DNA of 64,000 nt from SHYR01 sp036013055 (lineage in GTDB: Bacteria > Chloroflexota > Dehalococcoidia > UBA2979), in NCBI GenBank assembly GCA_036013055.1, contig DASCQM010000014.1, forward strand, positions 62,001-126,000, read 5' to 3'. Within the stretch, counting starts at the first letter, position 1, and every line of letters starts with the position of its first letter. The notes below the pieces were generated by a model. The model had not been told where the DNA came from, ran no database searches, and saw nothing but the letters and a program-made list of their open reading frames with translations. The translations under genes and the position numbers were made by a program. Of the stretch, positions 41,796 through 49,857 are shown one piece after another.

Positions 41796-42743
41796 ATGCA
41801 AGATGCCGCGGTGCAAGCCTCGGTTGATGGCGCACCTGCGATCGTCGATTCGGTCATCGACCTGATCGGCGGGACCCCGCTCGTCCGCCTTCAGCGCATC
41901 ACGCCCGAGGGGGGTGCCGAGATCCTCGGCAAGCTGGAGGCGAATAACCCCGGTGGCTCGGTGAAGGATCGCATCGCGCTCAGCATGATCGAGGCCGCCG
42001 AGGGCGATGGCGCGCTCTCGCCCGGCGACACGCTGGTTGAGCCGACATCCGGCAACACCGGCATCGGCCTGGCGATGGTTGCGGCCCGGAAGGGATACCG
42101 GCTGATCCTGACGATGCCGGAAGACTACAGCGTCGAGCGTCGACGCCTGCTGGAGCGCTTCGGCGCGGAGCTTGTGCTGACGCCGGCGATCGAGGGCATG
42201 ACCGGCGCGGTCCACGCCGCGAACGAGCTGCGTGACGGCAAGGGCTACTTTATGCCACAGCAGTTCGACAACCCCGCCAACCCGGAGGTACATCGACGCA
42301 CGACCGGCCCGGAGATCATCCACGCAACCGACGGCGAGCTCGACGCATTCGTCGCAGCTGTCGGCACCGGGGGCACGATCACCGGCGTCGGCGAGGCGCT
42401 GCGCGCGGAAGGGATCGACACACGCATCGTCGCCGTCGAGCCCTCGCGTGCCGCAGTGCTGCAGGGTGGCCGCGCCGGCCTGCACGCGATCCAGGGGATC
42501 GGGGCGTCATTCGTGCCCGGGGTCTTGAACCAGGACATCTACGACGACATCATTTCTGTTCGCGATGAAGACGCCTTCGCCATGACCGTACGGTTGACGC
42601 GCGAAGAGGGGCTGCTCGTCGGCATCTCGTCCGGCGCGAACGTCTGGGCGGCCGTCGAGGTCGCGAAGGAGCTTGGTCCGGAGCAGCGCGTCGTGACGAT
42701 GCTCTGCGACACGGGCGAGCGTTACCTGAGCGTCTCGCTGTGA
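41796..42743 (+). CDS. cysK: Cysteine synthase, CysK type
   Basis: 315 aa PLP fold type II enzyme converting O-acetylserine and sulfide to cysteine. Lys57 in GSVKDRI, EPTSGNTGIGLAM, GTGGTITGVGEAL, IQGIGASFVPGVL and GISSGANVWAA are CysK signatures. It directly follows the Rrf2 gene, recalling the CysK-CymR pair of Firmicutes. A second, distinct enzyme (CysM) lies 1.6 kb downstream, so the cell seems to have both sulfide-dependent and carrier-dependent cysteine routes. Confidence 0.92.
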   Translation: MQDAAVQASVDGAPAIVDSVIDLIGGTPLVRLQRITPEGGAEILGKLEANNPGGSVKDRIALSMIEAAEGDGALSPGDTLVEPTSGNTGIGLAMVAARKGYRLILTMPEDYSVERRRLLERFGAELVLTPAIEGMTGAVHAANELRDGKGYFMPQQFDNPANPEVHRRTTGPEIIHATDGELDAFVAAVGTGGTITGVGEALRAEGIDTRIVAVEPSRAAVLQGGRAGLHAIQGIGASFVPGVLNQDIYDDIISVRDEDAFAMTVRLTREEGLLVGISSGANVWAAVEVAKELGPEQRVVTMLCDTGERYLSVSL

Positions 42744-42783
42744 GCATCGTGAGCGTGATCACTACGAGAGGAGAGCGACGCGC

Positions 42784-43941
42784 ATGACTGTGAGCGTCTA
42801 CATCCCTTCGCCATGGCGGCGGCTCGTCGCCAACAAGGAATACGTCACGGTCGAGGCGGTGAGCGTCTCCGGCGTGCTCGATGCAATGAACGAGGAATAT
42901 CCGGGGTTCGACAACCTTGTCTACGACGAGGCGCGTCAGGTTCCCCGGCACATCAATATTTACGTGAACGATCGTGAGATTCACGATCTGAGCGGAGTGG
43001 ACACACTTGTTGAGGACGGCGATCGCATCGCCGTCATCCCAGCCTTAGCGGGAGGTGCTGACATGGCAGAGAAATCAGGGAGCGGTGATGCCGCGGCGAT
43101 GACGCCCGATGAGGTGATGCGATATTCGCGTCACATCATCATGGGGCAGGTCGGACCACAGGGTCAGCGCAAGCTGCAGAACGCGAAGGTACTGATCGTC
43201 GGCGCGGGTGGGCTCGGCTCGCCGGTCGCGATCTATCTCGCGCTCGCCGGCGTCGGCACGGTGGGCATTGTCGACTTCGACATCGTCGATCTCTCCAACT
43301 TGCAGCGACAGCTCCTGCACCAGACGGGCGATGTCGGCAAGACCAAGCTCGACTCCGCAGTCGAGAGCCTGAACGCGTTCAACCCGCATGTCGACGTGCG
43401 CACGCACGGCTCGCCGCTCACCTCCGACAACGCGATGGAGATCATCGCGGACTACGACATCGTGGTGAACGGTGCAGACAACTTCGCGACCCGCTACCTC
43501 GTGAATGATGCGTCCTACATGCTCGGCAAGACGCTCGTCGACGGTTCGATCCTGCTCTTCGATGGGCAGGCCACCGTCTACAAGCCAGGCAGCGGCTGCT
43601 ACCGCTGCCTCTACCCCGCGCCGCCCCCTCCCGGGCTGGTGCCCTCCTGCGCGGAAGCCGGGGTGCTCGGTGCAATCACCGGTGTCATCGGTTCGATTCA
43701 GGCGACGGAAGTCTTCAAGCAGATCCTCGACATCGGCGACCCGCTCGTCGGCAGGCTGCTGCTCGTCGACGCGCTGACGATGGAGTTCCGCACGATGAAG
43801 CTGCGGCAGGATCCGGAGTGCCCGCTCTGCGGCGACAACCCGACCGTCACCGCACTGATTGACTACGACCAGTTCTGCGGCACTCCACCGCTGCAGGAAG
43901 AGTTCGATGCGCTAGTGGCGGCGCAGGCAGGCGACGACTAG
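42784..43941 (+). CDS. Sulfur carrier fused in frame to E1-like adenylyltransferase (MoaD-MoeB/ThiF)
   Basis: 385 aa. Residues 1-91 are a beta-grasp carrier ending in PALAGG; without a stop the frame continues into a MoeB/ThiF/MoeZ-type E1 (94-385): GAGGLGSP (140-147), DFDIVDLSNLQRQ, GADNFATR, zinc Cys pairs C272/C275 and C346/C349, and thioester-type Cys289 in PSCAEAGVLG. No rhodanese domain is attached. An internal ATG (43063) with GGGAGG eight bases upstream could produce the E1 alone. ATG 42784 preceded by GGAGAG. The E1 presumably activates all three carriers of the island. Confidence 0.9.
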   Translation: MTVSVYIPSPWRRLVANKEYVTVEAVSVSGVLDAMNEEYPGFDNLVYDEARQVPRHINIYVNDREIHDLSGVDTLVEDGDRIAVIPALAGGADMAEKSGSGDAAAMTPDEVMRYSRHIIMGQVGPQGQRKLQNAKVLIVGAGGLGSPVAIYLALAGVGTVGIVDFDIVDLSNLQRQLLHQTGDVGKTKLDSAVESLNAFNPHVDVRTHGSPLTSDNAMEIIADYDIVVNGADNFATRYLVNDASYMLGKTLVDGSILLFDGQATVYKPGSGCYRCLYPAPPPPGLVPSCAEAGVLGAITGVIGSIQATEVFKQILDIGDPLVGRLLLVDALTMEFRTMKLRQDPECPLCGDNPTVTALIDYDQFCGTPPLQEEFDALVAAQAGDD

Positions 43942-44018
43942 CGACAGCGATCGAGCTGTATCGAGTTCAACGACCGACGGCGCCACCGACTTGGGGCGCA
44001 CGACGAAAGGGCCATCAA

Positions 44019-44294
44019 TTGCCGGTTCAGGTACATGTCACCTCAGTGATTCAGAAGGTTGTCGAGGACCAGCGCCAGTTTGAGGCGGATGGCGGGACGA
44101 TCGCGGAACTGCTCACGAACATCGAGCAGCGCTACCCGGGATTCCGGGAGCAGATCAGCGACGATGACGGCACGCTCCATCAGTTCGTGAACATCTACCT
44201 CAACGACGAGGACATCCGGTACCTCGGCGGCCCGGAGACCGAGCTCAGCGACGGTGATGCGGTGTCGATCCTGCCCGCGCTCGCGGGCGGCTAG
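44019..44294 (+). CDS. cysO: Sulfur-carrier protein 3 (CysO-like)
   Basis: 91 aa beta-grasp protein with FVNIYLNDEDIRYLGG and C-terminal ALAGG. Located 23 bp before a CysM-type gene, as CysO precedes CysM in mycobacteria. TTG 44019 with AAAGG eight bases upstream is the only suitable start. Its thiocarboxylate would be the sulfur donor to CysM. Confidence 0.92.
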   Translation: MPVQVHVTSVIQKVVEDQRQFEADGGTIAELLTNIEQRYPGFREQISDDDGTLHQFVNIYLNDEDIRYLGGPETELSDGDAVSILPALAGG

Positions 44295-44317
44295 CGACCG
44301 CACGGCGGGAGCCGAAC

Positions 44318-45256
44318 GTGCTGCATGAGAGCCTGATCGAGATGGTGGGGAACACCCCGCTGGTCGAAATTGCCGCGCTCTCGCCACGATCCGACGTCCG
44401 CATCTTCGCGAAGCTTGAGGGCCAGAACCCCACGGGCTCCGTGAAGGATCGCATTGCCAAATTCATGATCGATCGCGCCGAGAGCGACGGGCGGCTCACG
44501 CCCGGTCAGATGATTCTCGAACCAACCTCCGGCAACACCGGCATCGCGCTCGCCCTCGTCGGCCGGCTTCGTGGCTACCCCGTCACAGTCGTGATGCCCG
44601 ACGCGGTCAGCGAGGAGCGCATCGAACTGCTGCGCGCCTTCGGGGCGGAGATCATTTACTCGCCCGGCGACCTCGGCACCAACGGCTCCGTAGCGATGGC
44701 GCGTGAGGTCGCGGCGGAGCATCCGGACTGGTTCATGCCGTTTCAGTACGAGAACGAGGACAATCCGCGCGTCCACTACGAGACGACCGCCGAGGAGATC
44801 ATCGCCGACCTCCCGGACGTCGACATCTTCGTCTCCGGTCTTGGCACCGGTGGAACGCTGACCGGCGTCGGGCGGCGACTGAAAGAGCACAATCCGGCCG
44901 TTCGCATCGTCGCGGCCGCGCCGCACCCCGGCGACATGGTGCAGGGGCTGCGCAGCCTTGAGGACGGCTACATCCCGCCGGTCTTCGACGAGTCCGTGCT
45001 GGACGGTCGCATCGTCGTCGACTCCGCGAGCTCGTTCGCTGCGACGAAGGAGCTGACTCTCAAGACCGGCATCTTCGCCGGCGTCTCCAGCGGCGCGGTG
45101 ATCCGTGCGTCACAGCGGGCGGCCGAGCGAGCGGACGAAGGGGCGAAGATCGTTTGCCTGCTTGCCGACGGTGGCTGGAAGTACCTCTCGAGCGGTCTCT
45201 GGACGAACGAGTACGACGAGATCGAAGCGAACGTGAGCGAAAAGCTCTGGTGGTAG
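44318..45256 (+). CDS. cysM: O-phosphoserine/CysO-thiocarboxylate-dependent cysteine synthase, CysM type
   Basis: 312 aa PLP enzyme. Lys43 in GSVKDRIA, EPTSGNTGIALAL, GLGTGGTLTGVG. The C-terminal region GIFAGVSSGAV, DGGWKYLSSGLW and the aromatic tail ending LWW closely resemble Mycobacterium tuberculosis CysM, which uses O-phosphoserine and CysO-COSH rather than O-acetylserine and sulfide. GTG start with GGGAG eight bases upstream. Followed by a rhodanese and the JAMM peptidase that would release cysteine from the carrier. Confidence 0.9.
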   Translation: MLHESLIEMVGNTPLVEIAALSPRSDVRIFAKLEGQNPTGSVKDRIAKFMIDRAESDGRLTPGQMILEPTSGNTGIALALVGRLRGYPVTVVMPDAVSEERIELLRAFGAEIIYSPGDLGTNGSVAMAREVAAEHPDWFMPFQYENEDNPRVHYETTAEEIIADLPDVDIFVSGLGTGGTLTGVGRRLKEHNPAVRIVAAAPHPGDMVQGLRSLEDGYIPPVFDESVLDGRIVVDSASSFAATKELTLKTGIFAGVSSGAVIRASQRAAERADEGAKIVCLLADGGWKYLSSGLWTNEYDEIEANVSEKLWW

Positions 45257-45320
45257 CCGGTTCCGGGCCACACCCGACTCGACTAGACTCGATGCCGGCA
45301 CGAAATTCAGGGGGACTCTC

Positions 45321-46142
45321 GTGAGTGACAAGCTCGTCTCGTGCGACTGGCTGGCCGAGCACATGACGGACGAGGACGTCCGCGTGGTTGAGGTCGACGT
45401 CGATGCCGACGCCTACTCGGAAGGCCACATCCCCGGCGCCGTCGGCTGGAACTGGACGACGCAGCTCCAGGACGCGACGGAGCGCGACATCCTCACGCGT
45501 GCGTCGTTCGAGGCGCTGCTCGGCGCTTCCGGGATCGACAACGAGAGCCACGTCGTCCTGTACGGCGACAACAACAACTGGTTCGCGGCGTACGCGTTCT
45601 GGCTGCTCGAGCTCTACGGGCACCAGCGCATCTCGCTGCTCGACGGCGGCCGCGCGAAGTGGCTGACCGAGGGCCGCGCGACAATGACCGACGACGGTGT
45701 GGCGTCGTCGGTGAGCTACACGGCGCAGGACCTCGATCGCTCGCAGCGCGCCTATCGCGAGGACGTGCTCGCAGCAGTCGCTGCCGGCACGCAGATGGTC
45801 GACGTGCGCAGCCCCGCCGAGTTCAGTGGCGACGTGATTGCGCCACCCGGGATGAGCGAGACGGCACAGCGCGCGGGTCACATCCCCGGTGCATCGAATA
45901 TCCCCTGGGCGCGCGCGGTGAACGAGGACGGCACGTTCCGCTCGGCCGACGAGCTGCGCCAGATCTACGGTGACGCCGGCATCGCCGATGGCGAGACGAC
46001 GATCGTCTACTGCCGCATCGGCGAGCGGTCGTCGCATAGCTGGTTCGTACTCAGGCACATCCTCGGTTACCCGGACGTGAAGAATTACGATGGGTCATGG
46101 ACCGAATACGGCTCGCTGATCGGCGCGCCGATCGAGAAGTAG
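45321..46142 (+). CDS. sseA: Tandem-rhodanese sulfurtransferase
   Basis: 273 aa with an inactive N-terminal rhodanese domain and a C-terminal one carrying Cys231 in YCRIGERSSHSWF, the loop of actinobacterial CysA/SseA thiosulfate sulfurtransferases. It could deliver persulfide sulfur to the E1-activated carriers, replacing the rhodanese domain missing from the MoaD-E1 fusion. GTG start. Its place between cysM and the JAMM gene supports a carrier-charging role. Confidence 0.9.
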   Translation: MSDKLVSCDWLAEHMTDEDVRVVEVDVDADAYSEGHIPGAVGWNWTTQLQDATERDILTRASFEALLGASGIDNESHVVLYGDNNNWFAAYAFWLLELYGHQRISLLDGGRAKWLTEGRATMTDDGVASSVSYTAQDLDRSQRAYREDVLAAVAAGTQMVDVRSPAEFSGDVIAPPGMSETAQRAGHIPGASNIPWARAVNEDGTFRSADELRQIYGDAGIADGETTIVYCRIGERSSHSWFVLRHILGYPDVKNYDGSWTEYGSLIGAPIEK

Positions 46143-46157
46143 CGGAGCAGCGAGTAG

Positions 46158-46601
46158 TTGGCCGAGATCGCCCTGGCCCTCGTCGACGAGATGATCGCGC
46201 ACGCGCGTGCGGAGTTCCCGAACGAAGCGTGCGGCGTGATCCACGCAGCCGATGGCGCTGCGGCCACAGTGCACCGCGTCACCAACGCCGCCGCCAGCCC
46301 TTACCGCTACGAGATGGCTCCGCTGGAGCAGCTGAAGCTCGAACAGCAGCGCGACGAGAGCCGCGAGACGCTCTTCGCGATCTACCACTCGCACGTTGCC
46401 TCGGAGGCCAAGCCGTCACCGACTGACGTGAACATGGCTTTCTGGCCGCCCGCAGACACAACTGGCGCGCTGATGTACCCGGAGACGTACTACATCGTCG
46501 TCTCGCTCGAGGAGGCACTGCCGACCGTCCGCGTCTTCCGCATCAAGGCTGCGGAGCAGTACGAGGACAATATCGAAGAAGTGCCGCTGGAGATCGTCTA
46601 G
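46158..46601 (+). CDS. mec: JAMM metallopeptidase, Mec+-like
   Basis: 147 aa. Complete JAMM zinc site: Glu23 in FPNEACGV, His77 and His79 in YHSH, Ser87 and Asp90 at the required x7 spacing. In mycobacteria the homologue Mec+ cleaves cysteine from the CysO-cysteine isopeptide. It could also trim the fused carrier after Gly-Gly. TTG start 15 bp after the rhodanese gene; last gene of the island. Confidence 0.9.
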   Translation: MAEIALALVDEMIAHARAEFPNEACGVIHAADGAAATVHRVTNAAASPYRYEMAPLEQLKLEQQRDESRETLFAIYHSHVASEAKPSPTDVNMAFWPPADTTGALMYPETYYIVVSLEEALPTVRVFRIKAAEQYEDNIEEVPLEIV

Positions 46602-46637
46602 CCGTCGCTATGACGCCACTGCCATGACGCTATCGCC

Positions 46638-47483
46638 GTGACCCAGCCGCTCACTTCCCCCGCTGCGACGACGCTCGGAGCGACCACGTTCGAGTGGGGC
46701 GTGCGCACCCACGTGATGGGCGTGATCAACGCCACGCCCGACTCGTTCTCCGGCGACGGTGTACTCGATCCCTCGGCCGCTGCCGAGCAGGCGCGGCGGA
46801 TGGTCGAGGACGGCGCGGCGCTGCTCGATATTGGCGCGGAGTCGTCGCGCCCCGATCATGACGCGATCGACGCCGCCGAGGAGTGGGGCCGCCTCGCGCC
46901 GGTGCTCACTGCGGTTCGCGCGACCGTCGACGTGCCGATCACCGTCGATACGACGAAGGCCGCCGTCGCGGAGCGAGCGTTCGACGCCGGCGCCGACGCA
47001 CTCAACGACATCGACGGCCTGCGCTCCGACCGCGAGTTGGCGCCGTTGCTCGCTCGCGTCGCCCGTCCCGCGGTAGTGATGCACAACCAGCGACGACGCG
47101 AGTTCTCGGGTGACGTGATCGCGGACATCCGCGCGGGGCTCGGGGAGAGCATCGCGATCGCGGAGCGCGCCGGGGTTGCTCGCGAGCAACTGATCCTCGA
47201 CCCGGGCTTCGGCTTCGGGTGGTCGGTGGAGCAGAACCTGGAGATGGTCGGGCGCGTCGGTGAGCTGCGGGCGCTCGGTCTTCCGCTGCTGCTCGGCACG
47301 TCGCGGAAGTCGACGATCGGCGCGGTGCTCGACAGGCCCGAGGGCGAGCGGCTCTGGGGCACGGCGGCGACGATCGCGCTGGCGGCACAGGCTCGCGTCG
47401 ACATCGTGCGCGTGCATGACGTGCGCGAGATGGCCGACGTGGTGCGGCTGACGGACGCCGTCGTGCGCGGTCCCGCGTCGTGA
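46638..47483 (+). CDS. folP: Dihydropteroate synthase
   Basis: Joins p-aminobenzoate to the pterin diphosphate. 281 aa TIM barrel: GVINATPDSFSGDG, LLDIGAESSRPDHD, LNDIDGL, ILDPGFGFGWSVEQNLEM, LLGTSRKS and the final VRVHDVREM. GTG start. Overlaps folK by four bases. folB, which often lies between them, is absent. Confidence 0.94.
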   Translation: MTQPLTSPAATTLGATTFEWGVRTHVMGVINATPDSFSGDGVLDPSAAAEQARRMVEDGAALLDIGAESSRPDHDAIDAAEEWGRLAPVLTAVRATVDVPITVDTTKAAVAERAFDAGADALNDIDGLRSDRELAPLLARVARPAVVMHNQRRREFSGDVIADIRAGLGESIAIAERAGVAREQLILDPGFGFGWSVEQNLEMVGRVGELRALGLPLLLGTSRKSTIGAVLDRPEGERLWGTAATIALAAQARVDIVRVHDVREMADVVRLTDAVVRGPAS

Positions 47484-48001
47484 GCGCGCCGCGCCGCGTC
47501 TGGCTGGCGCTCGGCGGGAACCTCGGCGACCGTCTCGCCAATCTGCGCTTTGGGCTGGACGAGCTGGTGAGCGGCGGTGTGGCGATCAATGCCGTCTCGT
47601 CCGTCTACGACACGCCGCCGTGGCCGAATGCGAGCGACCCGCGCTTCGCGAACATCGCCGTCAGCGGCCTCTGCGCGCTCTCGGCGCGAGAGCTGCTGCG
47701 GCTCTGCAAGCGCATCGAGGTGGCTGCGGGCCGCGACCTCGATGCCCCGCGCAACAGCCCCCGCCCGCTCGATATCGACATCGTGGCGATCGACGGCGAA
47801 CAGATCGACGAACCGGATCTCAAGGTGCCGCACGTGCTGATGCAGGATCGCGCGTTCGTGCTGATGCCGCTGGCGGAGGTCGCCGAGGGATTTGTGCACC
47901 CGGCGCTCGGGCAGACCGTCGACGAGCTACTGGATGCGGTTGAGACGGTCGACGTGACCGTGATCGAATCGCCGGGCTGGTGGCCGGGCGCGGCTGGGTG
48001 A
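47480..48001 (+). CDS. folK: HPPK (6-hydroxymethyl-dihydropterin pyrophosphokinase)
   Basis: 173 aa. LALGGNLGDRLANL, SSVYDTPPW, FANIAVSG and the signature RPLDIDIVAID match HPPK. Supplies the substrate of FolP, with which it is translationally coupled. The C-terminal tail beyond the core is short and Pro/Trp-rich. Confidence 0.93.
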   Translation: MSAPRRVWLALGGNLGDRLANLRFGLDELVSGGVAINAVSSVYDTPPWPNASDPRFANIAVSGLCALSARELLRLCKRIEVAAGRDLDAPRNSPRPLDIDIVAIDGEQIDEPDLKVPHVLMQDRAFVLMPLAEVAEGFVHPALGQTVDELLDAVETVDVTVIESPGWWPGAAG

Positions 48002-48023
48002 AGTGGCCATCGGGCCGGGCGAG

Positions 48024-48317
48024 TCAAGCGCTGGCTGCGTCACCCTCGACGGCGTCGCCTGCAACGTCGGCATCCGCCGTGTCGCCCGTCGCAGTCTGAT
48101 CGCTGCCCGTGACGTCGACGTGGTCAGGTTCTTCCGTCATCGCCAGCGTGTAGCCGACCCAGAACGCGAGCGCGCCGATCACGGCGACCCCGGCGGCGAC
48201 CGGCAACGCGATCGCGAGGTAGGAGCGACGCGCGACGCCGATCAGCATCAGCAGCACGGCGAGTGCCGCCCCGCCCATCAGCGCCTGTCCGGCCTGCCGC
48301 GTCTGCTCGATGCTCAC
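48024..48317 (-). CDS. Small two-helix membrane protein, unknown
   Basis: 97 aa with two predicted helices (about 12-27 and 32-58) and an acidic, Thr/Asp-rich C-terminal tail. No family recognised. Overlaps the upstream zinc protein by four bases (ATGA), so the pair is cotranslated. Confidence 0.6.
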   Translation of the reverse strand: MSIEQTRQAGQALMGGAALAVLLMLIGVARRSYLAIALPVAAGVAVIGALAFWVGYTLAMTEEPDHVDVTGSDQTATGDTADADVAGDAVEGDAASA

Positions 48318-48529
48318 GAAGAGCTGTCCGCGGCTTCCGCTTCCATCTCACGGCGCAGGTCGGGCGGGAGCAGGTTTGGGATGCCATCGCTGATCGGGTA
48401 GCGCTCATCGCAGTTCGCGCAGTGCAGCGAACCCTCGATGACCTCTTCCTCTTCTTCGCGGTCGACGGTGAGCGTGAGCTCGGTCTTGCAGACGGGGCAC
48501 GCCAGGATGTCCATGAGGTCGCGGCGCAT
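48314..48529 (-). CDS. Trm112/YcaR-like zinc protein
   Basis: 71 aa, UPF0434/Trm112 family: MDILACPVCKTEL and CANCDERYPISDGIPNLLP supply two Cys pairs for zinc. Trm112-like proteins stabilise methyltransferases; no methyltransferase adjoins it here. ATG 48529 with GGAG upstream; the longer open frame is not family-like. An insertion of five consecutive Glu separates the knuckles. Confidence 0.88.
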   Translation of the reverse strand: MRRDLMDILACPVCKTELTLTVDREEEEEVIEGSLHCANCDERYPISDGIPNLLPPDLRREMEAEAADSSS

Positions 48530-48657
48530 CGGATCTCCTCTACTTCGCGCGTTGGCGCATACGTCGATCGAAGGGCGGTAGTTCGGCGAGGATAGCGCCC
48601 CGCTGCGGTGAATCACCGCTAAACTCAGAATCTCCCATACGCGCCTGCGAGGCAAAC

Positions 48658-49359
48658 GTGGCTGAGCCCGACCGCATCCCGCTGCATCGCACTGCCGCCG
48701 TGATCAGCGACGGCAAGGTCGTCGTTCGCCCGTCGGGACGGCTCGTCGTTCCGCTAATTCAGGCGGCGATCGCGGGTGGTGCGATCTTCCTGATCATCCA
48801 GTTACTGAACAACAACGGGTCGCTCGTTCTGATGGTCTTCGCGCTGCTGGTGGCGATGCTCGTCGGTCCGGCTGCCGTCCTTGGGCTCGTCTACAACCTC
48901 GTCGGTGCGGCGGTCACCGTCGACGGCGAGAAGCAGTCGGTCGTCGTGCAGCAGGGCTTCCTCGGTCTCGGCATCGGCACGTCCGAACTCGTTCCCTTCT
49001 GGCGCATCGCCCACATCGAGGTGGCCGGCGACCTCGACGAGGAGCTGAGCAGCGGAGAGCTGCAGGACACCGTGCAGTGGGACATCCTGCTGGTGAAGGA
49101 CAACGGCAAGATCGTCGAACTGGGGATCGTCGTCACGGCCCGGCTCTTCGCCGCCGAGGCGCTGGAGCGGGCCAATGCCGCCGCGCGGGCGATCGCCGAG
49201 GTCGCGGGCGCGGAACTGCGTGAAGGCGCGAACGTCGAGATCGCCGCGCAGCCAGCCGATGCTACCGTCGAGCCGCGACGCCGTCGGCGGATCGATCGCG
49301 GTGACCGCAGACCGCCGCCGGGGAGTGACGGGCAGACCGAAGAGCGCGGAGCGCAGTGA
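48658..49359 (+). CDS. Membrane protein with PH-like cytosolic domain, unknown
   Basis: 233 aa. Two helices (about 27-47 and 51-72), then a beta-rich domain (80-185) resembling bacterial PH-like or YcxB-type domains, and a basic Arg/Pro-rich tail. GTG start; TAAACT at 48620-48625 may be the -10. Function unknown. It is followed 12 bp later by the CoA-binding protein gene. Confidence 0.6.
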   Translation: MAEPDRIPLHRTAAVISDGKVVVRPSGRLVVPLIQAAIAGGAIFLIIQLLNNNGSLVLMVFALLVAMLVGPAAVLGLVYNLVGAAVTVDGEKQSVVVQQGFLGLGIGTSELVPFWRIAHIEVAGDLDEELSSGELQDTVQWDILLVKDNGKIVELGIVVTARLFAAEALERANAAARAIAEVAGAELREGANVEIAAQPADATVEPRRRRRIDRGDRRPPPGSDGQTEERGAQ

Positions 49360-49371
49360 GAGGGGTCAGCG

Positions 49372-49776
49372 ATGGATCGCGGAGTTGAGTTGATGCGAGA
49401 CGCGCGCACGATCGCGGTCGTCGGCGTCTCGGACCGGCCGAGCCGAGACTCGTACGATGTCGCGCTTTACCTGATCGGCGCGGGGTATGAGGTCTATCTC
49501 GTGAACCCGGCGATCGAGGGGGAGTTGCTGGGCCGTCCGGTCTACGACCGCGTGCAGGACCTGCCGGTCCCCGTCGATATCGTCGACATCTTCCGCCGCC
49601 CGGAACTGGTGATGCCGCACGTCGAAGACGCGGTCGCGGCCGGGGCGAAGACGGTGTGGATGCAGCTTGAGATCGTGAACGAGGAGGCCGCCGCCGTGGC
49701 GCGCGCCGCCGGCCTTGAGGTCGTGATGGACCTCTGCACGAAGATCGAACATCAACGTCTCCCCGCCGGGGCGTAG
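49372..49776 (+). CDS. CoA-binding domain protein (YccU-like)
   Basis: 134 aa Rossmann CoA-binding protein: TIAVVGVSDRPSRDSYDVALYL, YLVNPAIEG, VDIVDIFRRPELV, VWMQLEIVNEEAA and DLCTKIEH near the end, all typical of the small YccU/CoA_binding_2 family. Biological role of the family is unclear. ATG start. Confidence 0.88.
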   Translation: MDRGVELMRDARTIAVVGVSDRPSRDSYDVALYLIGAGYEVYLVNPAIEGELLGRPVYDRVQDLPVPVDIVDIFRRPELVMPHVEDAVAAGAKTVWMQLEIVNEEAAAVARAAGLEVVMDLCTKIEHQRLPAGA

Positions 49777-49813
49777 CCCCGAACCGCCCGGGCATAGCCC
49801 TCAAACGGGCAAG

Positions 49814-49822
49814 TGCTACAAT
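49814..49822 (+). promoter_or_regulatory. Extended -10 element of purF
   Basis: TGCTACAAT, 35 bp before the chosen purF GTG. Its location excludes the earlier in-frame start at 49813, because transcription would begin near 49829. Confidence 0.55.
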
Positions 49823-49857
49823 CCGTCCCTAACGCCCCTAAGAGGGAGTCGGATCGG

